Assembly: GCA_946184615.1 (NCBI GenBank)
Contig: CAMHFN010000007.1
Coordinates: 30,812 to 94,811, forward strand
Origin: an uncultured Bacteroidales bacterium
Lineage (GTDB): Bacteria; Bacteroidota; Bacteroidia; Bacteroidales; F082
Length of the DNA: 64,000 nucleotides
Direction of reading: 5' to 3'
The notes below the pieces were generated by a model that saw only the letters and a list, made by a program, of their open reading frames with translations, was not told the DNA's origin and searched no databases. The translations under genes and the position numbers were made by a program. Shown piece after piece: positions 26,631 to 34,597 of the stretch. Positions within the stretch are counted from its first letter, which is position 1. Each line of letters begins with the position of its first letter.

Positions 26631-28217
26631 ATGAAAAAACTAGTATTGACTTTAATCGTGTCATTCGCACTTCTGGGTTCGGCTTTCGCCCAGTACAACT
26701 CTGACATTTACGAATCCTACTGGATTGACCAACTGAATGTTCATGTCTACAATCCCTACGAATATCCAGACTGCATCGTTCCCTTCGCACAGATTGACGG
26801 CGAGTTCGTCACCTATGATATGGATTACGAAGCCATGGAAATCGGTGTTTTCGATGAAAGCGGCACCTGCCGTGGCCACTCCTTCCTGGTTGATGACGGT
26901 GAGGACTACCCCATCACCGAGATCTCGGTCTACCGTATGCTTGCAGGCGACAACGACCATCTGCTCTCCTTCATGATGTACGACCATGCCAATGGCATTT
27001 TGTACACCGAGTGCACTCCCAACAACGACTACTACACGGGTTACGACTACGTTGAGATTTACATGGGTGACCTTGATAACGCCCCGATCCTCAACTTCGC
27101 TACTCCTGTAGTGGCTTCCTATGAGAAGTTCATTGAAGGCTATGGTGAGAGTGCTGGTGGTTACTACCTGATTGCCACTCCTGTTGCCGACGCCGACCCC
27201 ACTGCTGTCACGGGTATGACCACTGGCAACTACGACCTGTATGCCTTTGACCAGACTCAAGACCTTGAATGGCGTAACTATAAAGAGGATCTCTTCAACC
27301 TCGAGTTCGGCAAGGGTTACCTCTATGCCCACGGCACCGATGTCACACTGGAATTCAGCGGCACGACTTACGATGGTGACGGAGAATTTGACCTTGTTTA
27401 CGACGATGCTGCCGACTTCAAGGGCTGGAACCTGGTAGGTAACCCCTATCTGGAGACGGCCTATATCAACCGTGAGCACTATGTCATGAACGAAGAGACC
27501 GGTCGTGGCGAATTCATCGCAGTCGCCGCCACCGAAGGCATTCCGGAAATGGAAGGTGCTTTCGTGATCGCTGAAGGCGAAGGTGAGACTGTTACCTTCA
27601 CCACCACCGCTCCTGGTAAGGCCTCCATGCTCGCCCTCAACGTGAGCCAGGGTAACGGCGTCATCGACCGTGCCATCGTCAGCTTTGGTCAAGGCCACCG
27701 TATGCCTAAGATCATGCTCAACGAAAATAACACTAAGGTGTACATTGTGGAAGACAACGCCGACTTTGCCGTGGTTCGCAGCGAAGGCCAAGGTACGATG
27801 CCTGTCAGCTTCAAGGCTGAAAACAACGGTACCTACACCCTCAGCATGAACAGCGAGAACGCTGAGTTCAGCTACCTCCACCTCATCGACAACATGACTG
27901 GCAACGATGTCAACCTCCTCGAGACCCCGAGCTACAGCTTCGAAGCCACCACGAGCGACTATGCCAGCCGTTTCCGCCTGGTGTTCGCCACGGGTGAAGC
28001 CACTGATGGCAACTTCGCTTTCATCAGCGATGGTGAAATCATCCTCAGCGGTGTCAACGGCAACAGCATCGTCAATGTGTTCGATGTCACGGGCCGTCTG
28101 GTCAACAGCAACAACGGTGTCAACCATATCTCCACCGAGAGCATGTCTGCTGGCGTTTACATGATCCAACTCGTCAACGGCGAGAACATCATGACCCAGA
28201 AGATCGTTGTGAAATAA
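26631..28217 (+). CDS. T9SS type A sorting-domain protein
   Basis: A 528-residue secreted protein. Signal peptide to about residue 20 (MKKLVLTLIVSFALLGSAFA), a first region with paired beta segments (YDMDYEAMEIGVFDESGTCRGH), then a region of about 380 residues shared with the neighbouring 1071-residue protein (GYGESAGGYYLIATP, TTGNYDLYAFDQTQDLEW, GWNLVGNPYL, YLHLIDNMTGNDV). It ends in a type A Por-secretion tail (about 455-528: NVFDVTGRLVNS, MSAGVYMIQLVNG, QKIVVK), which directs export by the type IX system and anchoring to surface LPS. Gap to the 1499-residue gene is 30 bases and to the PLAGG gene is 30 bases, so all three are one transcript. Confidence 0.9.
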   Translation: MKKLVLTLIVSFALLGSAFAQYNSDIYESYWIDQLNVHVYNPYEYPDCIVPFAQIDGEFVTYDMDYEAMEIGVFDESGTCRGHSFLVDDGEDYPITEISVYRMLAGDNDHLLSFMMYDHANGILYTECTPNNDYYTGYDYVEIYMGDLDNAPILNFATPVVASYEKFIEGYGESAGGYYLIATPVADADPTAVTGMTTGNYDLYAFDQTQDLEWRNYKEDLFNLEFGKGYLYAHGTDVTLEFSGTTYDGDGEFDLVYDDAADFKGWNLVGNPYLETAYINREHYVMNEETGRGEFIAVAATEGIPEMEGAFVIAEGEGETVTFTTTAPGKASMLALNVSQGNGVIDRAIVSFGQGHRMPKIMLNENNTKVYIVEDNADFAVVRSEGQGTMPVSFKAENNGTYTLSMNSENAEFSYLHLIDNMTGNDVNLLETPSYSFEATTSDYASRFRLVFATGEATDGNFAFISDGEIILSGVNGNSIVNVFDVTGRLVNSNNGVNHISTESMSAGVYMIQLVNGENIMTQKIVVK

Positions 28218-28247
28218 ATTGTAAAATAATCTAAAATTTGAATCAAT

Positions 28248-28520
28248 ATGAAAAAATTAGCATTATCAATCGCAATCGTTCTCGGAATGAGCCTTGGTGC
28301 TTTCGCTCAGGGCGGTCTCTTCCAATATGGCAACGCTTATGACGAATACGGCACCCGCACGGGACTCCGTGGCACACTCACCGATCCGTTGATTCCTATC
28401 GTCCCTGGCCATGGTGAAACCAGTAGCCAAGACGGCACGGAAACACCGCTCGCCGGTGGTGCACTCCTTCTCATCGGCTTCGGCGCAGCCTATGCCCTGA
28501 AGAAGAGAAACGAGAAGTAA
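28248..28520 (+). CDS. PLAGG-CTERM mini-protein 1
   Basis: A 90-residue exported protein: signal peptide (MKKLALSIAIVLGMSLGAFA, cut before QGG), a short Gly/Pro/Asp-rich region with PGHGETSSQDG, and a tripartite C-terminus (66-90): TPLAGG motif, hydrophobic helix ALLLIGFGAAYAL, basic tail KKRNEK. This layout is that of protein-sorting signals (LPXTG, PEP-CTERM and similar): motif, helix, positive tail. It resembles the PxDGG-type C-termini seen on small Bacteroidota proteins (a PID-CTERM class, as I recall; not verified). The processing enzyme is not in the window. Second copy at 32078. A plain helical anchor without cleavage is the alternative. Confidence 0.75.
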   Translation: MKKLALSIAIVLGMSLGAFAQGGLFQYGNAYDEYGTRTGLRGTLTDPLIPIVPGHGETSSQDGTETPLAGGALLLIGFGAAYALKKRNEK

Positions 28521-28523
28521 TCT

Positions 28524-28544
28524 GAAAACGGAAAACGGAGAACG
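28524..28544 (+). repeat. Heptamer array after PLAGG gene 1
   Basis: Units GAAAACG, GAAAACG, GAGAACG, three bases past the stop codon. The third unit also forms the left arm of a 9-bp inverted repeat (28537-28545 with 28554-28562). Confidence 0.7.
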
Positions 28545-28580
28545 GAAAGTTTCCCGTTCTCCACCTCTGTGATTCTTCAA

Positions 28581-28608
28581 AAAAAAGCCTCCCTCCGGAG
28601 GCTTTTTT
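28581..28608 (+). terminator. Intrinsic terminator of surface operon 1
   Basis: A-run, GCCTCC (28587-28592), loop CTCC, GGAGGC (28597-28602), then a T-run. The stem is identical to that of the terminator after PLAGG gene 2. Confidence 0.85.
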
Positions 28609-28680
28609 ATTTTTAGTTCCCCTCGTCTTTATATTAATAAGGTGTGCTCGAGAGAAAGTAAAAAAATCTTTAAAAAGATG

Positions 28681-28709
28681 TTGTACGTAAAATTTTTTTT
28701 GTAATTTTG
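28681..28709 (+). promoter_or_regulatory. Promoter of surface operon 2
   Basis: TTG at 28681-28683 and -7 box TAATTTTG at 28702-28709, giving a leader of about 65 bases before the ATG at 28780. Confidence 0.6.
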
Positions 28710-28779
28710 CAGCCCGAAATGGAAAAAAACACAATTAATTCAACTTATTATAAATCAAATTAAAAACAAATCGAACGAA

Positions 28780-31700
28780 ATGAAAAAATCTTTATTTTCA
28801 TTGATTCTTATCTGCTTCGCCTTCTTTGGCGTGGCTAATGCACAGCAATCGTTGCCGTATAGCTACGGCTTCGAAGACAACAACCTGGCCACTGATGGCT
28901 GGATTGCTAATGTTACAAGTGCTTCCTCTGGCATTAACAGCGCGGCTGCCTATTCAGGTAGTTATGGCTTTAGGTTCAATTATTCCGAGCAATCAGGAAG
29001 CCTGATTTCACCGGTACTCACTGGTGGCGACTTGGGTGTTGACGTATCCTTCTGGTACAAGGAATACAGCAACTCTTATGGTGACGAGCAATTCTATGTC
29101 GGTTATACCACTGACGCGAACAACACCGACGTCGATGCTTTCACCTATGGCACCATTGTTACCGCTTCAACAAGCTGGCAAGAATACACCAATTCTTTCC
29201 CTGCTGGCACCAAGCGCATTGCCATCAAGTATGTCTATAATGATGCGTTTTATCTTTACCTTGACGACTTCACCTTTGAAGCTGTGAGCGACTGCCCCAG
29301 ACCAAAAAACCTTGAAGTTACTTTAGGTGATGATACCGCCACAGCTACTTGGACAAGCGATGCCACCAGCTTTAACATCGACATCAACGGCACTGTGACC
29401 AACGAAGTCACCAACCCCTACACCTTCGATACTGAAATGTCTACGGCTTACACCGTGAAGGTTCAGGCCAATTGCGAAGGTGGCGAAACCAGCGATTGGA
29501 GTGATGCTTACACCTTTTACACTCCTTCTTGCCGGCCCAGCGACATGTGCTCCATCACCCTCAACCTCACCGACTCCTATTCTGATGGTTGGAATGGCGG
29601 TAAGATGGAAGTGGTGGATGCCAACACTAGCGAAGTCTATGGCACCTATACCATTGAAAGTGGTGGCTCCGCTAACTACGAGCTTGCCCTTTGCCCTGGT
29701 ACTGTGGTCAACTTCGTCTATACCGCAGGCAGCTATGGCACTGAAAACGGTTGGGTGATTTATGATGCTAATGGTGAAGTCATCACCGAGGCGGCTGGTT
29801 GCAACTCGGGTTGCAATCATACCAACGGCATCCAAGCCACCTATACTATGAACTGCTCTGGCTGCTTCAAGCCCAAGAATCTCACAGAAACCAACGTTTC
29901 CTTTACTTCTGCCACTTTGAGCTGGGAGGGAAACAACGACAGCTATGTGCTGCAATACCGTCCTTGGAATCCTGCTGGTGACGATATCATCACCACCGGC
30001 ACCTTGACCACTTACACTGTTGATTTGAGTCAATACGAAGGTACTGGTTCTGTGGCCATCCGCCACTACGACATTTCCGACATGTTCCAACTGATTGTTG
30101 ACAACATTGAAGTGACCAACGCTACTGGAACGGTTGTCTATTCCCAAGACTTCGAGAGCTGCGGCGGCAATATGCCTTCCGAATTCTCGAATATGGACTT
30201 GGATGGTGATGGTTATATGTGGGAAATTGCTTCCTCACCTTCTTCTAATGTCGATGGCACATACGGTATCGTTTCCGCAAGTTATGATAACAACGCTGGT
30301 GCATTGACTCCTGACAACTGGTTGATTCTCTCCGGCCTTGAAATGGGTGGCCAGATGACCTTCCAAGCTCGTGGACAAGACCCACAATATGCCGCTGAAA
30401 ACTTCGCTATCTACGTTTCTACGGAGAACAGCATTGTTGAAGTTCCTGTCACTGCCACTACCTATAATGCCACTGGCTTGACTCCTAACACGCCTTACGC
30501 ATGGCAAGTGAAGGGCATTTGTGGCGATGAAGAAACCAGCTTCGTTTCCTCTTTCTTCAAGACTAAGGACGATATGTTTGTCTTTGCTACCACGGGTAAC
30601 TGGAACGTTGTTAGCAACTGGAAAGATGCCGAAGGTAATGCAGTCACGGCTCTGCCTACCGCTGATAACAACGTCCGCATCGATGCCGCTGCCACCATTC
30701 CTGCTGGCTATGTCGCCTACGCTAACAAAGCCACTATCGGTACGGGTTCTATCACCATCGAGGACGGTGGTCAGCTGAAACAAAACGCTGCTACCTTGAG
30801 AGTCACTATGGAAAAAGAAATCGCTGGCTACGGCGAAAGCGATGGTAACTACTACTTCATTGCCAGCCCGTTCAATGGCCGTACCCTCTATTCAACCTCT
30901 GGTTCGTTCAGCCATGTTGACAACATGCTTACTGGTGAATACGACCTCTATGCCTTCGATGCTACCGAAGAACTTGAATGGATCAATTACAAATCCAGCC
31001 CCACCCACATTGCTTTCCAAGCTGCCAATGAACTTGCTGGCCTGCTGTATGGCGAGGGTTACCTCTATGCCAATCAAGAAGGAACAACCTTGGAATTCGA
31101 AGGTACCGCTGGTAAGAGCAACAACTACTCCGAAACCAAGGATTACACGTTCGACAGCGAATCCACCAACGACTTCAATGGCTGGGCACTTGTGGGTAAC
31201 TTCTTCACCTGCAACGCCTACATCAACTACATCGATGCCAATGGCAACGCTTTGGAAGCTGACTTCTATACTTTGAACAACGACAACACCTACACCCTGA
31301 TGACCTCGGGTCAACCTCTGGCTCCTTGCACTGGTGCCCTCATCAACTACAAAGCCACAGGTAAGGTCCAGTACTCCACCGAGGCTCCTGCCGCCGGTAA
31401 GGGTAGCATGCTCGACATGACTGTCACTGAAGGTCGTGGTAAAGTCGACCAAGCCCGTATCCGCTTCGGCGAAGGCTTTGGCCTCGAAAAGAAGAGCTTC
31501 CGCAACAGCGGCAGCCTCTACATGCCTCAAGACAATAAGGACTACGCAGTGGTCTATGCCGAGAACGAAGGTGAAATGCCTGTCAACTTCAAGGCTGAAA
31601 AGAACGGTACCTACACCATCAGCTTCAACACCGAGAACGTTGAGTTCGGTTACCTCCACCTCATCGACAACATGACTGGCAACGACGTCGACCTGCTCAG

Positions 31701-31995
31701 CACTCCTAACTACAGCTTCGAAGCCAACACCACCGACTACGCCAGCCGCTTCCGCCTGGTGTTCAGCGCCAACAACGCCAACGAAGGCAGCTTCGCCTTC
31801 ATCAACAACGGTGAGATCATCCTCAGCGGTGTCAACAACAACAGCACCGTCAATGTGTACGATGTTACCGGTCGTATGATCAGCAGCACCAACGGTGCCA
31901 ACCGCATCTCCACCGAGAACATGTCAGCTGGCGTCTACATGATCCAACTCGTCAACGGCGAGAACGTCATGACCCAGAAGATCGTTGTGAAATAA
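28780..31995 (+). CDS. T9SS type A multidomain surface protein (Fn3/jelly-roll)
   Basis: 1071 residues. Signal peptide (MKKSLFSLILICFAFFGVANA), a MAM-like jelly roll (about 22-170, ending YLDDFTFEAV), Fn3-like domain, a cysteine module CSITLNLTDSYSDGWNGG (about 258-355) matching that of the 1499-residue protein, further Fn3 and a jelly roll with DLDGDGYMWEIASSPSSN, then a ruler-like strand region (WNVVSNWKDAEGN, ITIEDGGQLKQNAATL). From about residue 685 it carries the same C-terminal region as the 528-residue protein and ends in a type A T9SS tail (NVYDVTGRM, MSAGVYMIQLVNG, QKIVVK). In effect it joins in one chain what the upstream operon makes as two proteins. Confidence 0.9.
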   Translation: MKKSLFSLILICFAFFGVANAQQSLPYSYGFEDNNLATDGWIANVTSASSGINSAAAYSGSYGFRFNYSEQSGSLISPVLTGGDLGVDVSFWYKEYSNSYGDEQFYVGYTTDANNTDVDAFTYGTIVTASTSWQEYTNSFPAGTKRIAIKYVYNDAFYLYLDDFTFEAVSDCPRPKNLEVTLGDDTATATWTSDATSFNIDINGTVTNEVTNPYTFDTEMSTAYTVKVQANCEGGETSDWSDAYTFYTPSCRPSDMCSITLNLTDSYSDGWNGGKMEVVDANTSEVYGTYTIESGGSANYELALCPGTVVNFVYTAGSYGTENGWVIYDANGEVITEAAGCNSGCNHTNGIQATYTMNCSGCFKPKNLTETNVSFTSATLSWEGNNDSYVLQYRPWNPAGDDIITTGTLTTYTVDLSQYEGTGSVAIRHYDISDMFQLIVDNIEVTNATGTVVYSQDFESCGGNMPSEFSNMDLDGDGYMWEIASSPSSNVDGTYGIVSASYDNNAGALTPDNWLILSGLEMGGQMTFQARGQDPQYAAENFAIYVSTENSIVEVPVTATTYNATGLTPNTPYAWQVKGICGDEETSFVSSFFKTKDDMFVFATTGNWNVVSNWKDAEGNAVTALPTADNNVRIDAAATIPAGYVAYANKATIGTGSITIEDGGQLKQNAATLRVTMEKEIAGYGESDGNYYFIASPFNGRTLYSTSGSFSHVDNMLTGEYDLYAFDATEELEWINYKSSPTHIAFQAANELAGLLYGEGYLYANQEGTTLEFEGTAGKSNNYSETKDYTFDSESTNDFNGWALVGNFFTCNAYINYIDANGNALEADFYTLNNDNTYTLMTSGQPLAPCTGALINYKATGKVQYSTEAPAAGKGSMLDMTVTEGRGKVDQARIRFGEGFGLEKKSFRNSGSLYMPQDNKDYAVVYAENEGEMPVNFKAEKNGTYTISFNTENVEFGYLHLIDNMTGNDVDLLSTPNYSFEANTTDYASRFRLVFSANNANEGSFAFINNGEIILSGVNNNSTVNVYDVTGRMISSTNGANRISTENMSAGVYMIQLVNGENVMTQKIVVK

Positions 31996-32007
31996 AATAG
32001 TTCCATC

Positions 32008-32036
32008 GGGGCGGACCCCTCGGCCCGCCCCCTTTT
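32008..32036 (+). terminator. GC-rich hairpin between cargo 2 and PLAGG gene 2
   Basis: GGGGCGG (32008-32014) pairs with CCGCCCC (32025-32031), followed by TTTT. It lies inside the operon, so it could act as a partial terminator or mRNA stabiliser that sets the cargo-to-mini-protein ratio. Confidence 0.5.
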
Positions 32037-32077
32037 GAAACGAAGTTAAAAACGAAAGAAATAAAAATCTGAATACA

Positions 32078-32329
32078 ATGAAAAAATTAGCTTTGTCACT
32101 CGCAATCGTTCTCGGAATGACGGTTTGCGCCTCTGCTCAAGGTGGCTTCTTTGGTAAAGGTCCTTCCACCGAAGACGCTGGTAGCCGTGGTGGTTTCCCC
32201 GGTATGCCTGGTCATGGTGAGACTGGTAACCAGGATGGTCAAGGTCAACAGACCCCGCTCGCTGGCGGTGCTCTCCTGCTCATCGGCTTCGGCGCTGCTT
32301 ATGCCATGAAGAAGAGAAACGAGAAGTAA
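32078..32329 (+). CDS. PLAGG-CTERM mini-protein 2
   Basis: An 83-residue paralogue of the protein at 28248. Signal peptide MKKLALSLAIVLGMTVCASA (cut before QGG), a Gly-rich mature part (GGFPGMPGHGETGNQDGQ) and a C-terminus (59-83) identical to that of copy 1 except at one helix position (Met for Leu). The conserved core PGHGET-x2-QDG and the TPLAGG-helix-KKRNEK end are the only strongly kept parts, which argues that they are the functional elements. Mature length after removal of both ends would be only about 40 residues. It sits behind a T9SS cargo gene, as copy 1 does. Confidence 0.75.
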   Translation: MKKLALSLAIVLGMTVCASAQGGFFGKGPSTEDAGSRGGFPGMPGHGETGNQDGQGQQTPLAGGALLLIGFGAAYAMKKRNEK

Positions 32330-32340
32330 GAAAAATTGAA

Positions 32341-32354
32341 ATTCTGAATTCTAA
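32341..32354 (+). repeat. Heptamer pair after PLAGG gene 2
   Basis: ATTCTGA and ATTCTAA, leading straight into the terminator A-run. Confidence 0.5.
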
Positions 32355-32382
32355 AAAAAGCCTCCCCACGGAGGCTTTTTTT
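32353..32382 (+). terminator. Intrinsic terminator of surface operon 2
   Basis: GCCTCC (32360-32365), loop CCAC, GGAGGC (32370-32375) and a run of seven Ts; duplicate of the terminator at 28581. Confidence 0.85.
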
Positions 32383-32443
32383 ATTTCCCAGTTAACTTGA
32401 GTATCCTTTCTTCGTCAAATTCCTCAACTTTGAGAGAAAATTG

Positions 32444-32451
32444 TATTTTTG
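32444..32451 (+). promoter_or_regulatory. -7 box of the GH20 gene
   Basis: TATTTTTG, 22 bases before the ATG at 32474. Confidence 0.5.
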
Positions 32452-32473
32452 CAAATAACAAAACGGATCCATT

Positions 32474-34597
32474 ATGATGCGAAAACACGTTATCCTGCTC
32501 TTCCTCATGGCACTGCTGCTCTCCGCTTGTACAGAGCAACTTCCACAAGCCAACTACGACGTTATCCCTCTACCTAAAGAGGTAAAACGGATTGAAGCCA
32601 AACCGTTCACCCTCCGTGAGCAGACCGTGGTCTATTACGAAGAAGGCCTTCATCGTGAAGCGCAGTTTCTCAGTGAATATGTAAACGACCTCATGGGCTA
32701 TCCGCTCGCCACCACCCCCTTTAACGGAGAAACCGATGGCATCGTACTGCGTCTTGTCCCTGACGACTTCACCCAAGCCGAAGCCTATGACATCACCATC
32801 ACCCCCCATCAGGTTACCCTCAAAGGCTCCGACCCTGCTGGCGTGTTCCATGGTGTCCAAACCCTTCGTAAATCCCTCCCCATCGCTCACCTCCCCATCG
32901 CTCTCCCTTGCGGACAAATCCATGATTGGCCCAGCTTTGCCTACCGTGCCATGCACCTCGATCCCTGTCGTCATTTCATGGATCTCGACTCGGTGAAGAT
33001 CTATATCGACATGCTGGCCCTCCATAACATGAACCAATTCCATTTTCATCTCAGCGAGGACCAGGGCTGGCGTATCGAAATCAAGAAATACCCTGAGCTT
33101 ACGAGGGTAGGGGCCTACCGTAACGGCACCGTCATCGGCCGTAACGGTCGTCTCTACGACACCATCCGCCATGGGGGCTTCTATACCCAGGAACAACTTC
33201 GCGAGTTGGTGCAGTATGCCGCTGAGCGTCACGTCAACATCATCCCGGAAATTGACCTTCCTGGCCACATGCAGGCGGCTCTGGCCTCTTATCCCTGGCT
33301 GGGCTGTACGGGAGGCCCATACGAGGTGTGGAAACGCTGGGGCGTGTCGGACGACGTGCTTTGTGCCGGTAATGAACCAACCATGCAGTTTGTCGAAGAT
33401 GTGCTGAACGAGGTGATGGATATCTTCCCCTCGCCCTATATCCACATCGGCGGCGACGAATGCCCCAAGGTGCGCTGGGAGAGATGTCCCAAGTGCCAAG
33501 CCAAAATTAAGGAACTGGGCATCAAAGCCGATGAGCGTTTCTCCGCCGAGGACTACCTCCAGAGTTACGTGATGAACCGCATGGCTAAAGTGGTGGAAGC
33601 CCGTGGCCGCCGTGTCATCGGCTGGGACGAGATCCTCGATGGCAACGTCTCCGAAACGGCCATCATCATGAGCTGGCGCGGCACCGAAGGCGGCATCGAA
33701 GCGGCACGCAGAGGCCATGATGTGATCATGGCTCCCGCCTCGCATCTGTATTTCGACTATTATCAGAGCGAAGATCCAGCCACAGAGCCTTCGTGCGTGG
33801 GAGGCTACCTGCCCGTGTCGAGGGTGTACGAGTTCCGCCCCCTGCCTCGGGAGCTGACCCCGGAACAGCAAAAGCATATCATCGGAGTGCAAGCCAACAT
33901 CTGGACAGAGTACATCACTTCCTTCCATCATGTGGAATACATGGCGATGCCTCGTATGGATGCCTTGGCGGAGATCCAATGGAACAACCCCGATCCGGAA
34001 AAACGCGACTTCGATGCCTTCGTGGAACGCTGCCGCCACATGGCCGAGCTCTATGACCTTTATCATTATAACTACGCGAAACAGATCTTCAGTCCTCAGG
34101 TGTATACCGACACGGTAGCCCCCAACCTTGCAACCCATAAGCCGATCTACCTGCGTGAGCAACCGAATGAACAGTATGCCTCTACAGGGGCTACGGTGCT
34201 TAACGACGGCGAGATGGGACGCATTGCCTATACCTCAGGCCGCTGGCTGGGCTTCTGGGGTCAGCCCCTCGATGCAGTCATCGACCTCGAACAGACGGCT
34301 ACTTTGAATCATGTGCGCTTCCGTGCTTTGGTCAACAAAGGTGCGTGGATCTATAACCCGAGCCACGCCAGCGTGCTGGTCTCCGACGATGGCGAGAACT
34401 TCCGTGAAGTAGCCCAACTCGACATCCCCATCACCACTTGGCTCGACAAAGACGGGAACTTCACCTACGAGCTCACGTTTGAACCCGTCGCAGCCCGTTT
34501 CGTGGAAGTCATCATCAAGGACCACATGCTCCCCGAAGACCACGACGGCTATGGCTATCCCGCGTGGATCTTCGTGGATGAAATCGAAATTAATTAA
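32474..34597 (+). CDS. GH20 beta-N-acetylhexosaminidase lipoprotein
   Basis: A 707-residue lipoprotein (lipobox LLSAC, Cys19) that removes terminal GlcNAc or GalNAc from glycans, probably at the outer membrane. Domains: an N-terminal GH20b alpha/beta domain (about 25-155), the catalytic barrel (about 160-510) with HLSEDQGWRIEIKKYPEL and the Asp-Glu pair D328-E329 in HIGGDECP, and a C-terminal galactose-binding-like (F5/8 type C/CBM32-like) domain (about 565-700; FRALVNKGAWIYNPSHASVLVS). Consistent with host- or diet-glycan foraging, or with cell-wall recycling. Its own promoter; the last bases overlap the convergent EEP gene by four. Confidence 0.93.
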   Translation: MMRKHVILLFLMALLLSACTEQLPQANYDVIPLPKEVKRIEAKPFTLREQTVVYYEEGLHREAQFLSEYVNDLMGYPLATTPFNGETDGIVLRLVPDDFTQAEAYDITITPHQVTLKGSDPAGVFHGVQTLRKSLPIAHLPIALPCGQIHDWPSFAYRAMHLDPCRHFMDLDSVKIYIDMLALHNMNQFHFHLSEDQGWRIEIKKYPELTRVGAYRNGTVIGRNGRLYDTIRHGGFYTQEQLRELVQYAAERHVNIIPEIDLPGHMQAALASYPWLGCTGGPYEVWKRWGVSDDVLCAGNEPTMQFVEDVLNEVMDIFPSPYIHIGGDECPKVRWERCPKCQAKIKELGIKADERFSAEDYLQSYVMNRMAKVVEARGRRVIGWDEILDGNVSETAIIMSWRGTEGGIEAARRGHDVIMAPASHLYFDYYQSEDPATEPSCVGGYLPVSRVYEFRPLPRELTPEQQKHIIGVQANIWTEYITSFHHVEYMAMPRMDALAEIQWNNPDPEKRDFDAFVERCRHMAELYDLYHYNYAKQIFSPQVYTDTVAPNLATHKPIYLREQPNEQYASTGATVLNDGEMGRIAYTSGRWLGFWGQPLDAVIDLEQTATLNHVRFRALVNKGAWIYNPSHASVLVSDDGENFREVAQLDIPITTWLDKDGNFTYELTFEPVAARFVEVIIKDHMLPEDHDGYGYPAWIFVDEIEIN

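Noticed and set aside
22000..32400. Surface-protein region as a recent mobile island
   Set aside because: No integrase, transposase, flanking repeats or tRNA site; base composition is similar to the surroundings apart from coding-repeat bias.
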